Source: Climacteris rufus
Lineage: Eukaryota; Chordata; Aves; Passeriformes; Climacteridae
Assembly: GCA_013398175.1 (NCBI GenBank)
Contig: VZRZ01002002.1
Location: forward strand, 1 to 64,000
Length of the DNA: 64,000 bases
Direction of reading: 5' to 3'
Below, in pieces: positions 49,211-61,257 of the stretch (within the stretch, counting starts at the first letter, position 1; every line of letters begins with the position of its first letter). The notes under the pieces were generated by a model that was given only the letters and a program-made list of their open reading frames with translations, searched no databases and was not told where the DNA came from. The translations under genes were made by a program, and so were the position numbers.

Positions 49211-51028
49211 CTCTTGGTTTTTTCCAACAGGATTTAGTTTCATGACAGCAAGAGAAAATCACTAGGACAATTAGAATATATGCCATCTTTAGCTTTCATC
49301 CAACAGCCTCTTTACTGTTCCACAATTAAGAATCGGCTGATCTGTGAGCTGGAGTGAACTGATCTGACAGCTGGGGAAAGAAATGGGCACTTTGGTTCAC
49401 TGGCAAATTTATTATGCAAATGATTTCTTTTTCTTTCTCCAGGATAACACACATAGAACTATTTTATTTGAAATTATTATGCTATTTTAAAGCACTACTG
49501 GATTTCAAAATAGGCAGTTGATATGAAAATCTAAATATTTTTGTGTAAATAATAATTGTCTTCAAATGCATATGACATCCCAGATCTTTTTGCTAAGGAC
49601 AAGCTACCTTTCAAATTAAAGGAAATTTCTTGACTTTAAATTCAGATTTCCTAAAGGAAGGGCCAGGATATGTTAAAATGGGGAATTTTGAGAGTCCTGA
49701 CTGACAGTGAGATGAGTTTCCCATTCCAAAGGGAAGGAGAGGAAAAAGAAAGAGTCTTAGCTTTTATGTAGTGAATGCATGCTGCAATGGATACTTGCAT
49801 GAGCCATAATGTGTTTGTTCAATATGAGGGTCTTTTCAGGCTGCCTTGTTCAGGGCAGGAAAACACTGTGGGAGATGAAGATCTGTACCTGTCATTAGAG
49901 TTTGACAAAAGGCAGGGGTTACTTTTATTTACATGGGTATAAAGATGGAACGACTGCACTAAAACCGGGGGCATTCCTCCTGATTCACAACTGAACAACA
50001 GAGAAAAACATTTTACCACCAAAACTGAAACTGTTTTTTATGTTCAAATGCACAGCCTTTAAATCTGAGGATATTTAATATTTTTTCCTTTAACTTCATT
50101 TTTGTTCCAGTGCATTTCCTATTTTAGTTGGAGTAAACGGATAACTTAGTATGTCAGGTCAGATTTACCAGGCTGATCTAGTTTATTTTTGTCCCTGAGG
50201 AAAAATATTATCAAACCACCCACTTGTAGAAACGAAATGTATTAAAACATCTAACACATATGATGTTCTGATGAAAAACTAATAATCCTGTTTGACACTC
50301 AGTCTCTGTATTGCAGTTGAAACAACGTGTATTTATTTGATCATTATCTACTTGAAACAGAGTTAGCACATCAAGCTGACTGCTTCACTTTTCTTAATCT
50401 CAGTCTCACTTTTTAATATTGACGTGGGCTGGTGAAAGCAAATTGGCCACAGAGATGTACTTTCAGAAAGTTGCTATTGACATATGAAAAGTGCAACATA
50501 CCTGACCCAAAAGGGCTGCCAAAAGCTACTAGTGGAAACAAAGGCTTCATACTGAGTCAGATAAAAGCAAAACAAACAAAACCAGAAGTGGTATGAGAAG
50601 GACTAGGTACTGAGAATTTGAATATTGGCCTCCGTGTTACAGAGATGATGATATAAAAATTTTGGGGTATTTTAAGAGTCAAATGAAACAAGCATAAGGA
50701 TATCATGAAAACATTTATCCAATAATCACAGACAATCTAATTCAGCTCTTTATTTTGTTTTTACTGTATGAGCTTTGGGGAGTATCTCACAGTGAGAAAG
50801 TCCATAAAATGAAGAATGTAGTTTAGTTTATGAACGTTTAAACTGTTAACATTCAATTAATTTTAACTGTGATAATTGAGTTCTTTTACGTATAAATGTG
50901 GCTATCAGGAACAGTTTTTCTGCGACCAAAATATGTTCACTTATAAAAATCAAGCCAACAAACCTAATTGAAACAAGAAAAAATACGGATATCAAAATAG
51001 GAATTAATGATGGCTAGAGAACACTGAG
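49211..51028. other. Unique non-coding DNA
   Basis: Octamer-type ATGCAAAT at about 49416-49423 inside an evenly complex stretch (49310-49480). No repeat recognised. Confidence 0.5.
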
Positions 51029-51128
51029 AAAAAAAAAAAAAAGAGTTCTACAGACTCGTAGAATTTCGGACTTGAAGAGATTTTAAAAAGAAAGCTTTGA
51101 CTCCAGAGACAAAAAAAAAAAAAAAAAA
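51029..51128 (-). mobile_element. Short CR1 3' fragment between two poly(A) runs
   Basis: Between A14 (51029-51042) and A18 (51111-51128), the phrase CAGACTCGTAGAATTTCGGACTTGAAGAGATTTTAAAA resembles the CR1 3' end in minus orientation (usual form ...TAGAATTTCGG.TTGGAAGGGA...). Only about 60 bases match, so confidence is modest. Confidence 0.45.
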
Positions 51129-53449
51129 TTATGTATTATTAAACCTTTATAATCTGGTACCATCTAGAGGCCAAATGGCACAGCATCCCATTTTGCTAGG
51201 AGCTGTACAAACATATAAAATTATAGACATTTCCTCTTCAACCAAAGAATGGGTATGGCAAACTCACAGCTACTGAATATTTATGTTATTTCTTCTTTGT
51301 GCAATATTTTCTGCCTGTCTCTATTCTTTACATATTGCCTGGATCATCTGTGTGCAAATCCTGGATGTGCCATCCTTCCAGTCTGCCAAAAGCTGTGTCA
51401 TGAACACAAATCACATGTACAGAAGCAGAATGCGCCTCTGGTGCAAGATCTTCAACAGCTGCACCCACCAAAATGTTATAATGACAAGAAATACGGCCAG
51501 GATCAGAAATAAACTGTTTCTATCACTGTGGTGTTTTGGGATTGCAGTTTTCTTTATAAGATGTCTAAAAGAGTCCTTTGCTGGTATTTGGGGTGGAATG
51601 TGGAAGGCCAAAAATATATATATATTACCATCAAATTCTCCTGTTTTTCAGTTGCAGAGTTTGTAAGAGATGTCTAAGGAAATATGTACATATGTTTTCT
51701 GCTAGTGTTACTTGATGCTGAATTGTTGTGAATGAGCCAGTGGAAGAGTTTTTGAGCTGCTGCTCCAAGAAAGAAACATTAAAAATGAAAGTTTTCATGC
51801 AAGCCAGTGCTACTAAAGTGACTTATGAATAAGCCAACCCAAAGGCTGGAAATCATCAAGACAGGATTACTTGAGTCTTTGCATGTGCAGGCAGAATTAA
51901 GTACCCAGGGCAAATAGATGCAATTAGCTGGGGTAGAGCACTAGTGAAACTGCTGTTGCTTCCAGCCAACCAAGGACATCTCTGGTCCACTGGCTAAGGG
52001 GACTCTCCATTCCTTAAATGGATCTGTTTATTATTTGCGATCACCAGGTAAGAGGACAGTGACCATACAGTGGTTCCTAAAAGGGTTTTTCACTGATTTC
52101 AATGGTATTCAGGCTAAGCTTTCTGACTGTAAGCTTCACTTCATGTTTGGGCTTTGGGATTTTGAACTTTGTTAAATTTTGCCTTACTAGCAAAATTTGT
52201 GAAGTGAAATATAAGATACAGTGATACAGACTTGATCACATTTCAGTAAGGTGCTCCATGGATTGGCTGCAACATCCACAGTGGTTATACAGACGATGTA
52301 AATAGTCTAATTTATTTTCCATGTATTTAACACACAGCAAAGATTTAATTTATATTTGCAGTGAAACTATAGGAAACTTTAATATTTCCTACATATATTT
52401 CAAGAGGATCATGAAAACCAAAAAATAAATACATTGGGGAATTTATTAGTGTAGAATAGATAGTGTAAAATGGATATTTTACTAGTGTAAAATAGATAAC
52501 CTTCTATCCTTGGAAGCATAATATTATACTGGAATTAACTGAAAGAAATGGGATTATTTTATTATGTTTTTAGCTTTACCTTTCAATTTTTTGCTTCACT
52601 CATTAGGAGATAGGTATAAAGGATGTCTACCTCATTCAGCTATCTTTAGACTTAACTGAAAGCAGTAGTCTGCTTCCAAAAAATGGGTGACAATATTCCT
52701 TCTAATTTCAGTAGTTGTAAGATCAGGTGCTTGATACTGGCAAATATTTTGACTCAGGTTGCTTTGGCTCCAGTGTTGATGTCACTGTCACTGTGGCAGT
52801 CAGCAAGTGTTATTAGTACAGAAGACCTATGGTAAATTTAGATGTTGTCTAGACCCTTTTAGGCCTGTCAGCTGCTTTACTTCATAATTTAAAAAAGTAA
52901 GATCAGTGCTTCATTGCTATTTTTAGTGCTGTGGAGAGATTTACACCATTTACTACATTTTGGGAATTTACCAGGAGAGCTGGTAAAACTTGGACATTTC
53001 TGTCTGGTGAGTTCTGTAAGCTTTGGGCTGAAGTTTGCAGATGTGAAAGGTAAAAGGCAAAGGTTTGCTTTAACCTTTCTATTCTTCAAAGACTAATCCC
53101 AAAAGCTGAACTGCAAAGGGATCATAGGGGTCACAACTTTAATAGGGGGATACTGGAGAGGGAAATCCCACTCGTTTGACATTGACAATAATGCAGACAT
53201 CTGATTCCTGTCTGGAAGCTGATAAAGTATAGCTAAAATAAAAAATAAGTCAGCCCTCAAAACAGTTTTATTTTTTTAATAGTGGCCCATAAGAACCAAA
53301 TAAGTGGACAGGGCAGGGGGTAGGTAAGGAGAAGCACTAGAACACCCCTAACTTCTGGAAAGCAAGAAATATAATCCTGATAAATTTCAGTACTTACTGG
53401 AATAAAAAGCCAATGTTTGTAATTATTTTAGATGAAAACATATTTTCAG
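51129..53449. other. Unique non-coding DNA
   Basis: Overlapping plus frames at 51249-51666 lack coding support. A three-copy 16-mer repeat lies at 52447-52498. Confidence 0.5.
52447..52498. repeat. Three copies of a 16-mer (TAGTGTARAATRGATA)
   Basis: Copies at 52447-52462, 52461-52476 and 52483-52498 differ at one or two positions. The first two overlap by two bases. Confidence 0.8.
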
Positions 53450-53776
53450 GGTTAATGTCGCAGTAACGACATGAAAGGACGAGCCAGAGACACCTGTTAC
53501 CTGGATTAGAGAGAAGGAAGGAAGGGGGGCAAGACCTGCCTTCTTTATTTTTTATATCCATTTAGAAATCACTATTCATTGGAGGAAATCAGTTCTTCCT
53601 CCCTCAATTACAATGTTCAAAGGAAATGTCCATCAAAGTTCTGTGTCCATGAGAAAGGAATGTGAGAGATAAGATACAGTTACAATAACATAGTTATGTT
53701 TACAGAGAAGACTGTGAGAAACTAGCTACAGGAAAATGAAAACATCCATGACTGCAAAATCAGGGCAACAGGTTAG
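53450..53776 (-). mobile_element. Solo LTR, 315 bp, with target duplication
   Basis: The LTR proper is 53456-53770. In plus orientation it runs TGTCGCAG...GGGCAACA, so the minus strand opens TGTTGCCC and closes CTGCGACA. It is flanked by GGTTAA (53450-53455) and GGTTAG (53771-53776), a 6-bp duplication with one mismatch. On the minus strand GGATATAAAAAATAAAG places a TATA box and AATAAA signal almost on top of each other near 53544-53556. It is a different, shorter family from the ~630-bp LTRs. The call rests on the ends, duplication and signals, not on a family I can name. Confidence 0.7.
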
Positions 53777-54179
53777 TGTTTTCCAGGTTTTCATATTGTA
53801 AAAATTGATTTATGTGAAATCACTCCCTGTTCATTTTGTGTCAAAGTTAAGTCTTCCACTTTTGAGTGCCCGTGCATTTCACATGAAATTTAAAAAATAA
53901 GTTGGTGCTGTTGGAGCTCAACATCAACTGTTTCAGCTCTAAGAATGACCTTAAAACCTTCCAGTCCAGGCATTGCATTAATAGGTCAGATATTCAGATT
54001 ACAAAAATGGGCAGTTTAATTTACCCCACTCCCTCTGTAAAGAGGGTATTTGAGCTGAATTAATTGATTCAACAATTTTTACAGAATAGAAGCATTTTCT
54101 CGTGGACAGAAGTTCAAAGTGACTTATTTGCTTTAGAGTAAAAGTATTTCTGAGACTCTTACTCAGCCAGATTCTTGAC
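53777..54179. other. Unique non-coding DNA
   Basis: No feature recognised. Confidence 0.55.
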
Positions 54180-54500
54180 TCAGGATGACTGCTGACGATG
54201 ACAGCCATCTAGGCTGTCACAGATGTTGTGCTAAGAAAGCTATTGACCATCAGTGGGTAGTAAAATTTTTCTGCTCTCACTTTATTGCTGCCCCCATTAA
54301 AGCATCCTCTCAGGTCCTATATTTGTGTAACTGGTCCTATCCCCTACGGCCTGGAGTCATTAGGCCATCCCTTAGTAGTGAACTATATAATGCTTTCTTA
54401 ATTAACCCTGTGGATCTCGTTGCCCCAAATAACATTTAAATGGGAGCCTGTAGCAGTAATATCTTGATATAGATTTCCACTGGAATTGCTTGAACGGAAT
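54180..54500. promoter_or_regulatory. Candidate conserved element with paired MEIS/TGIF sites
   Basis: TGACAGCC (54199-54206) and GGCTGTCA (54212-54219) form a perfect inverted repeat around ATCTA. TGACAG is the core bound by MEIS/TGIF TALE homeodomain proteins. The following 280 bases are complex, free of repeats and hold TTAATTAA and ATTTAAAT cores. An 84-codon plus frame (54185-54439) crosses it but has no splice support. Regulatory function is inferred. Confidence 0.25.
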
Positions 54501-55059
54501 GCATAATTTCAGAGAGAAATCCTAAAAGCCCACAAGATACTTTTGAGATAATTACAACATAGTTTGTCACTTCATAACAGAAGGACTGGATTTATTGTCA
54601 AGACAACATTCCTTTTTTGAATGCCATCCTTATTTGGATGCAAGTTGAGTTTCTGTTAATCCAAATAAACTGAAAAGAGAAAGAGCATATTTATTAAAGT
54701 ATTAACACATATATTAATTCATAATTCTAACCAAATCAACATCTTTAATTGGTCAGTATTTATTGCTTCTTGAATTAGAAATTACTTAATGAGATATTTT
54801 GTGTCCATGCCTTTTGAATCCTTTGTCTCCAGTACATTTTTTTGCACATTATCTTCAAATTCAATCCAAGCTATTTGATCATAGTATGAAGCACTCTTAT
54901 GTCAAGCATTTCAAGCATGTTTGGCATTAGATAAGTCTATCAGTGTGAATTATTCGTGTGTTCTACTTTCATTTCAATAAAAGCAGGAGTACTCTACTGC
55001 TTCAGATCAATTACTTGTTTTGTGTTGTGACATTTTTCTTTGTCCTTCAGCTATCCTTG
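54501..55059. other. Unique non-coding DNA with a 10-bp inverted repeat
   Basis: TTATTTGGAT (54630-54639) and ATCCAAATAA (54659-54668) are exact reverse complements 19 bases apart. Otherwise nothing recognised. Confidence 0.55.
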
Positions 55060-55119
55060 CTTTCATGAATAAGAGGCTTTCATGAATAAGAGTGTCATGT
55101 TCGTGTCCAACATGACACT
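55060..55119. repeat. Tandem 17-mer joined to an 11-bp perfect hairpin
   Basis: CTTTCATGAATAAGAG occurs at 55060-55075 and again at 55077-55092. The second copy runs straight into AGTGTCATGTT (55091-55101), loop CGTGTCC, and AACATGACACT (55109-55119), a perfect 11-bp stem. Confidence 0.85.
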
Positions 55120-58100
55120 TGGTGGATCCATCCTTGTGCATCTTCTTTTCTAAATGGAAGTCTAGACCACAGATCACAGAAGAAGTAATGAACCACTTTG
55201 TGCAGACCGGATTTTAATCTCTATAGATGGCACAGAAGGTACCCCAGGCATTTTATTCCTGTGTCATTTTATTTGAATTGTTTTTGTCCGCGAAGTAGTC
55301 CCGCTTGAATAAGTCATTCAAAGTTTTGCACTTACTGAGAACTGCCAAGTGCAGTGTTTGCATTCATGGAGGATAATCACTCCTAACACTAAGAGAAAAA
55401 ATTCTACAGAAGTACAAAGTGAAAGTATCTATACACAGGATAATGAGGAATAGGAGAAAAAAAAGTGTTGCAACTACCAATGAATGAGGCTAATAAAGCC
55501 TAGAACAGCAGAAATTCAATAAATAATTAGTTAAGTATGCATATTTCAGGTCTCAGGCACACAGCTGGCCACACTCTATATGATCCTTTCTGGAGGAATA
55601 GTTAAATTCTATCAAAATAATTTATTTGGAATTCTGGTTTCCTAACACCACTTTTACATGTGTTTTTTCCACTGCACTGTGATTCTTCTACATCATGAAC
55701 AAGTTGCTAAAGCTGCCAGTAACCTAAAACTCCAGAATTCGTGTATGTTCTGCAGAACCTTCCAGGAGTCAAACCACACAAATGTTCAGTGGTGGAGTTG
55801 GCTTACTGGGGAAGCATATGGGCCACTGCTGCCATTTGGATAGGAAATGGGAACAGACACTTGAAGCTCTTTAAAGAATAAAAACTGAATAGAAGGTAGG
55901 GTTAATAGATCAATATTCTTAAATATAAACCATGGATGGCTTTTAAAAAGCACTAATTTAGTACCATTGAAAGTTAATTTTCTTCCCATTTTCAAAAGGA
56001 TTATGACATGCTGGTTCATTTACCAGGTGGATTATGATTGTATATGTTGGTCAAATGGAACCTTCAGATGAAAAATAATTAATTACAAAGATTTCACCCT
56101 TTTTCCTGGACTGGGCAAGCCATCTTATTTGTAAATATATTTTGGATTGTAATTATGGAGAGATTTGAACTTCTAACAAATTGTTCAATATGCCTCATTA
56201 TTTTTATTTGAGAAAATCTGCTAATGAGAAATATGAACCAAATGTTTGTTGTCACTGTTTTTTAATAAACGAGATACTGTACAAAATTTTTGGCTTTTAT
56301 TTTTTGGAATAGATCCCTTATGAAATCTTTGCTTACAGAAAGATGAGCTTTGCTTATTATCTGTCTTTGACAAGACATACTTATATCTTTTTAGGAATAA
56401 GAAAATTACTGTTTTCTTAAGTCAGGAGAAAAAAAACAAAGGAAGTTAGACACCTTTGACAGAGTAACATTATAGAGCAGATGACCACAGTAATTTACTC
56501 AAGGACCAGAAAGAAAACAGAAGACATTCTTTCAGTTTTTAAAGAAGTGTTCCTTAAAACTCACTGAGATTTTTGGCTAAGCTCTACTTGAGTTTTCTGA
56601 CTGCTCAGCTCAGTAAATAAACAATATGCCCCTTGTGTGTCCTTTTTATCAACTTTACCCTCCAGCTTTTCTCAAAAATGCCGAGAGAAAGATTGAGCAC
56701 CTTGCCACCACTCATTATCTGCCTTAGCTATTATATGCTAAAAAGCAAAGTTATTATCATTCATATTTTTTCCCCATCAGAAAGGCAAGTGGTGAGGATC
56801 AAGGCAGCAGCAGGAAGCTCTTCTCTTTCTGTGTGTCTACAATTTCTAAAACTGCAATGAATTTGCATACTGAACACACACCATGAGAAGCAGATTAATG
56901 TTCCCACTGGATGTGATGAGGCTCTGTAAAGCCTGAGTTTCTTTTTTATTAGTCCTAGATGTTATCACGAAACCAAACTCTTGCTGTACTACATTTCTCA
57001 CTGTCCTTGAGAAAATGGATGGATAACTTATAGCCACAATTATGCCCACTCACTGATCTAATGAAGAGAATTAGGGAATGTGTAAACAATAGCTGTGCAG
57101 GGGAGAGTATGCATAATTGGCAACTATTAATCTAATAGTGAGAGAGGGAGATGGGTGGAAATGATTAACATAGGCCACACAGAATGATCATTTGTGATAA
57201 GGATGACTGAGAAGACATTGACATTATTTAGCCTTCCCTGCTGGCACAGAGAGCATGAATAGAAAGAAAATTGCAGGATGGATCAGCAGGTGTAGTGTAG
57301 CAGGCTTTCAGCATTCACATTTTCCTTCTCTACAGAGAAATTGCACAAGTTTTCCTTTCTATTCTTTTAGTACCATAAAAAGTGCTGAATGGTGGTGTAG
57401 AAGAGCAAATATTTTCCACTGTCTCATACAGAGATTCATTGTCCAAACTGTAATTTTCTGGGCCAGTCAAGTGCATTGTGGGCTATGGAAGGCAGAGGTT
57501 TAAGTTCTCATTTGTGTCTTCTGTCCTCTGAGTTGTCCTTTCCTTGTGGCAGGCAGGAGAGTGACTGAAGGATGACAGAGAGTGATTATTAGAAAGAAAA
57601 AAGAGAGAGGAGGTAGATAGTTCACAGAAAGGAAGAAAATAGCAGTGAACTGGAAATGAGAACAGAAAAGGCTGTAGGGTTTGTGAAAAGAAGATGAGAG
57701 AAGGATAATAAAGGATGGCTGGGACAGTGATGAGCTGGCATTTGTGGGATGAGGAACTAAAAAATATGTATTAGAGATTTTTCAGCTGTGAGGATGAAGT
57801 CCCCTGACTGGGGAGGAACTCGATGGAGAAATAAAAACAGAAGTGTGGGAAAATCTGGCAAGAAACTAGGATGTGGAAACAGGGAATTACAGAGTGGATC
57901 TACAATAGGTGAAAATGAGATGTGCTGACTGCAATGCTGAGAGAAACTCTTTGATGTAGATAACTGAGACCTTGAGACTACAGCCAGCTGATTGAGAAAG
58001 GGCTTTAGAAATATTGGAGAAACAGGAGGATAAAGAGTGAGATCAGACAGGAAAAATAGAGCTTGCAATGAGGGTGGGTGGACGGATATAAGACAAGGCT

Positions 58101-58932
58101 AAATAAGTAGAATATGTGTACACAGTAAGATACTTTCGTCCAGCTTCTGGAATGGCAGACACAACTCATAAATATATTCTTCTGCTGTCAGCAAGGAACT
58201 GGACAGTCATGCACAACCTCCAGTCCCCAGCACAGGTTTGTCTTGTGTTCAGACATGGGGAAACCCAGGGAATAATATGCAAGGTAGACATCTAGTTAAA
58301 AATTGCCTCTCAAGGCTCACAAAATTACTTAATGTGAGTTTGCTCTGGAAAACTGAAATCTAGAATTTTCTCAATTCTGAATTTTATTTGCCTTTTCTTA
58401 AGCCTGCTCATGTTTCTATGCATATCTAAACACGGCTGCCATTGTGAAAGCATGCAGAATGCTCAATTAGATGAAGGGACAAAAAGAGATTAAACTCTAC
58501 TTGTGTGACCATCTTGTGTGAAAGTTCTTGGTACTGCTCTATAGTTTCTGCACAGAGTGGAGGGTCTGTCTACTAAAAAAGCTGCTCCAAAGACAGTGTT
58601 TTTACCATTACATTCTATATTTATTTTTTATTGCCAGGGCCTTCCATAGCACAGCTAGGGGAAAGTTTGAAGAAGGTAATTGACAAAGAAGCATTGGGAA
58701 AGAGTAATCACCAAAGTCTCACTCTCAATTTGTATTTCTCAAAAGGACCATCTCAAAATTCCATCCATGCACGTAAGAAAAAATACAAATGGAAATTATG
58801 AGGTGGTCCTATACTTTACCAATCATGTGTAGTTTCTTCTTCTGCATCCAGAAAATGCAAGGAAAATCCTTGGATTCATGTTCATTCATGTGGATAGATT
58901 TAGAACTTCAAAATATGGTTTTAAAAAATGCC
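55120..58932. other. Unique non-coding DNA
   Basis: No transposon recognised. 56030-56290 and 57050-57250 contain TAATTAATTA and TGCATAATT-type clusters with enhancer-like texture. 57560-57740 is purine-rich (GAAAGAAAA, AGAGAGAGG). Confidence 0.5.
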
Positions 58933-58938
58933 AATTAT
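58933..58938. repeat. Target-site duplication, left (AATTAT)
   Basis: Matches 59548-59553 exactly. It is A/T-only, so chance is less excluded than for the other LTRs. Confidence 0.55.
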
Positions 58939-59547
58939 TAAAGATGCTTAACCCAGTGCTCTCAATGTAACTTCAGCGTCCTTTATGTGAGCGAAATCCC
59001 TGCTGAGACGAGTTGCAATGGTTGTACAACTCTCCCAAAGTACAGAGTTCTGGCTACCGCAGATAACCTGTTTCTGCTGGCTCTTCTAGAAATGAGGGTT
59101 ACCCCAGGCGTGGTGTCAGCGAGAATAAAAGGTTACACAGAGGGGTCTTCTCTGGGATAACAGCCTTTTTATTATAAATTCAGTGTTGTGTTGTGACGGT
59201 CCAGGGAAGGAGTCCGGAGACATCCAGGTGGCTGGATTAACCCAGAAGAAATAGTGCGAGCAGCAGCTCTGCAGGGGTCTTTTAAAGGGAGGTGGAACTG
59301 GGGAAATACCCAATGGGAAGACGCATGGGTCGAAGTGACCAGTGGAGGGGAGAGCTTCTCAGGGCATAGCCATATATGGGACTTAAGGTGTGGATCCAGG
59401 TAACACAAGGCAAATATGGGGTTTCGCCACAGCTCGGGTGGGGAGTTCAGATATTGGAGGGAGAAGGTTCAGAGGGCGTTGCCTTGGCTTTCTTCCCACC
59501 AACCCTGAACTTCCACAGCAGTAGCTTCTGCCAAGTACACCGCTACA
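58939..59547 (-). mobile_element. Solo LTR, 609 bp, related to the ~630-bp family
   Basis: On the minus strand it opens TGTAGCGGTGTACTTGGC, close to the TGTGGCGGTGTATGTGGC of the copy at 5195, and ends near CATCTTTA. It is flanked by AATTAT at 58933-58938 and again at 59548-59553, a perfect 6-bp duplication. It has a TTTAAAAG box (59279-59286) and an AATAAA (59168-59173) about 110 bases apart, much like the other two. The terminal hairpin is degraded. The left boundary depends on the duplication, since the LTR end there is TA rather than CA. Confidence 0.75.
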
Positions 59548-59553
59548 AATTAT
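59548..59553. repeat. Target-site duplication, right (AATTAT)
   Basis: Directly follows the LTR end CGCTACA; exact copy of the left repeat. Confidence 0.55.
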
Positions 59554-60829
59554 TGCCTCTGTGAAACAAAAAACAGGCCAAGACCCCACCCAGAGACAAA
59601 ACTAGAAACACCTTAAAAGGAACTACCTGAAATTCCTTGAAAGCTAATATTCATCTAGTTCAAGTTTGATTAGAGAATGTCTTTTCTGTGCATGCTGCAA
59701 AGGCTTTCTGTCTACCCATGTGCTCCAGAGTTAGAAAGCTTCCAAAAACTGTCAGCGGAATTAAGCCTCTCCTCCTTTCCTCTGGTGAGGTTGTGTTTGT
59801 TTGAACCAGATTCAAATCTTCAGCTTTTATTATAGAAATTGTCTTCCATTTACTGAAGCATCATGTCTTATTTAAAGAATATATATTTACTTTATTAATG
59901 AATCACAGACTGTGTGTATCCACTGTGGACTGTGGAATTAAGAACACGACTCTAGACATGTTTTCTTTTCCCATAGCAGTCCACCACCACCTTGATATTT
60001 AAATGCCTATAGGCTCAAAAACTTTCATCTCTTTTTTTTGCCCCCAGTGGTGGAAATCAAAGGACAAAAGTCTATGTTAGCATTTTTCCTTCCTCTAAAG
60101 TCGTCATTTCTAGGCTTTTACGACTGAAATCCTTCACTTTTTTATCTTTAATCATGTGTCAGATTACATCAAAGATAATCAAAAATAACTGGAAACTATT
60201 TTGAAAACTGAAACATTGGGCAAGAGGTGTTCAAACTCAACAATATACCAATCAATCAAATTATCAAAGAAACAATTTCTGAACAAGACAAAACGTTAGG
60301 ATCATGAAAAAAAAATTGAAAAGTCTTTAGAAAATTCATAAAAATTCCAATATGTATCAAGATATACATAAATGATTGGTATATTGAAATAGCTGATAAG
60401 TAACTGATGACCAATATTTATCCTCTGGTTCCCAGAGCACAGATTAATGGATTGATGCTTTAGTGATCTTCTTCCTGTGTTACATAGGCCAATATTCCCA
60501 CCCTTGTTAATGGCAATTTCAAATCACTCCAACTAGTTTGGAAAGTCTGTGAAATTTCAGCCACAGATGATGTTTCATCATTCAGGATAGTGCAGATCTC
60601 TGCAGCTGGTAAACCCCAGTTTACCTCAGGTCAGCAGGCACTGGTAAAGATCTGTCATGCCCCTCTCTGGGACACTGGGGTTCTGCCATGTCCCTTGCTG
60701 CTCTCAAGAAGGGGGGATGATTTTCCTTGGCTAACTGAAGCAATGGAAAGAAAATTGTGCCTACAGTACTTCTGTCAGGATCAAAAGTAGAACTGTCTTT
60801 TCTCCTTTCTCCCATCTGTTAGAGAATAG
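59554..60829. other. Unique non-coding DNA
   Basis: No feature recognised. Confidence 0.55.
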
Positions 60830-61065
60830 CACAGAACAGAAAAGAATAGAGGACTATTTCTGTTGGGAGTGACCTACAATGATCATCTAATGATTATCCA
60901 GTGCAGCTGCCTGACACTACAAAGCTGACAAAAACTTATAGCATATTATTAAGGACATTGTCCAAATGTCTCTTAAAACTGTCAGACTTGCAGCATTCTG
61001 TTTCAACTCAGAGGATATTTTTACTCACATATATCCTGTCTCTGAACTTCCTCTGCAGATACAGT
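60830..61065 (-). mobile_element. CR1 LINE 3' fragment
   Basis: In plus orientation it reads GGGAGTGACCTACAATGATCATCTA, CAGCTGCCTGAC, AAGGACATTGTCCAAATG and TCTTAAAACTGTCAGACTTG, in the order seen in the 3' untranslated end of a CR1 subfamily on the minus strand. It is 5'-truncated and diverged, probably an older subfamily than the copy at 1780. Its right limit is vague. Confidence 0.8.
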
Positions 61066-61218
61066 ACTTTCCTGACAAAACTCATTATATTTTACAGACA
61101 ATTACATGAGATTTCCTTATATTTGTAATGTTGAATTTCTCTTCCCAAAGTTTATTGCCTCTAATGCATCCTTACCAAACAACTTTGCAATGCCAAAATA
61201 TATGTGGTTTTAGTTATT

Positions 61219-61257
61219 AAAAAAAAAAAAATTAAAAGAAAAAAAAAAGAAAAAAAG
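61219..61257 (+). repeat. A-rich simple repeat
   Basis: A-runs broken by TT and G. Confidence 0.9.
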
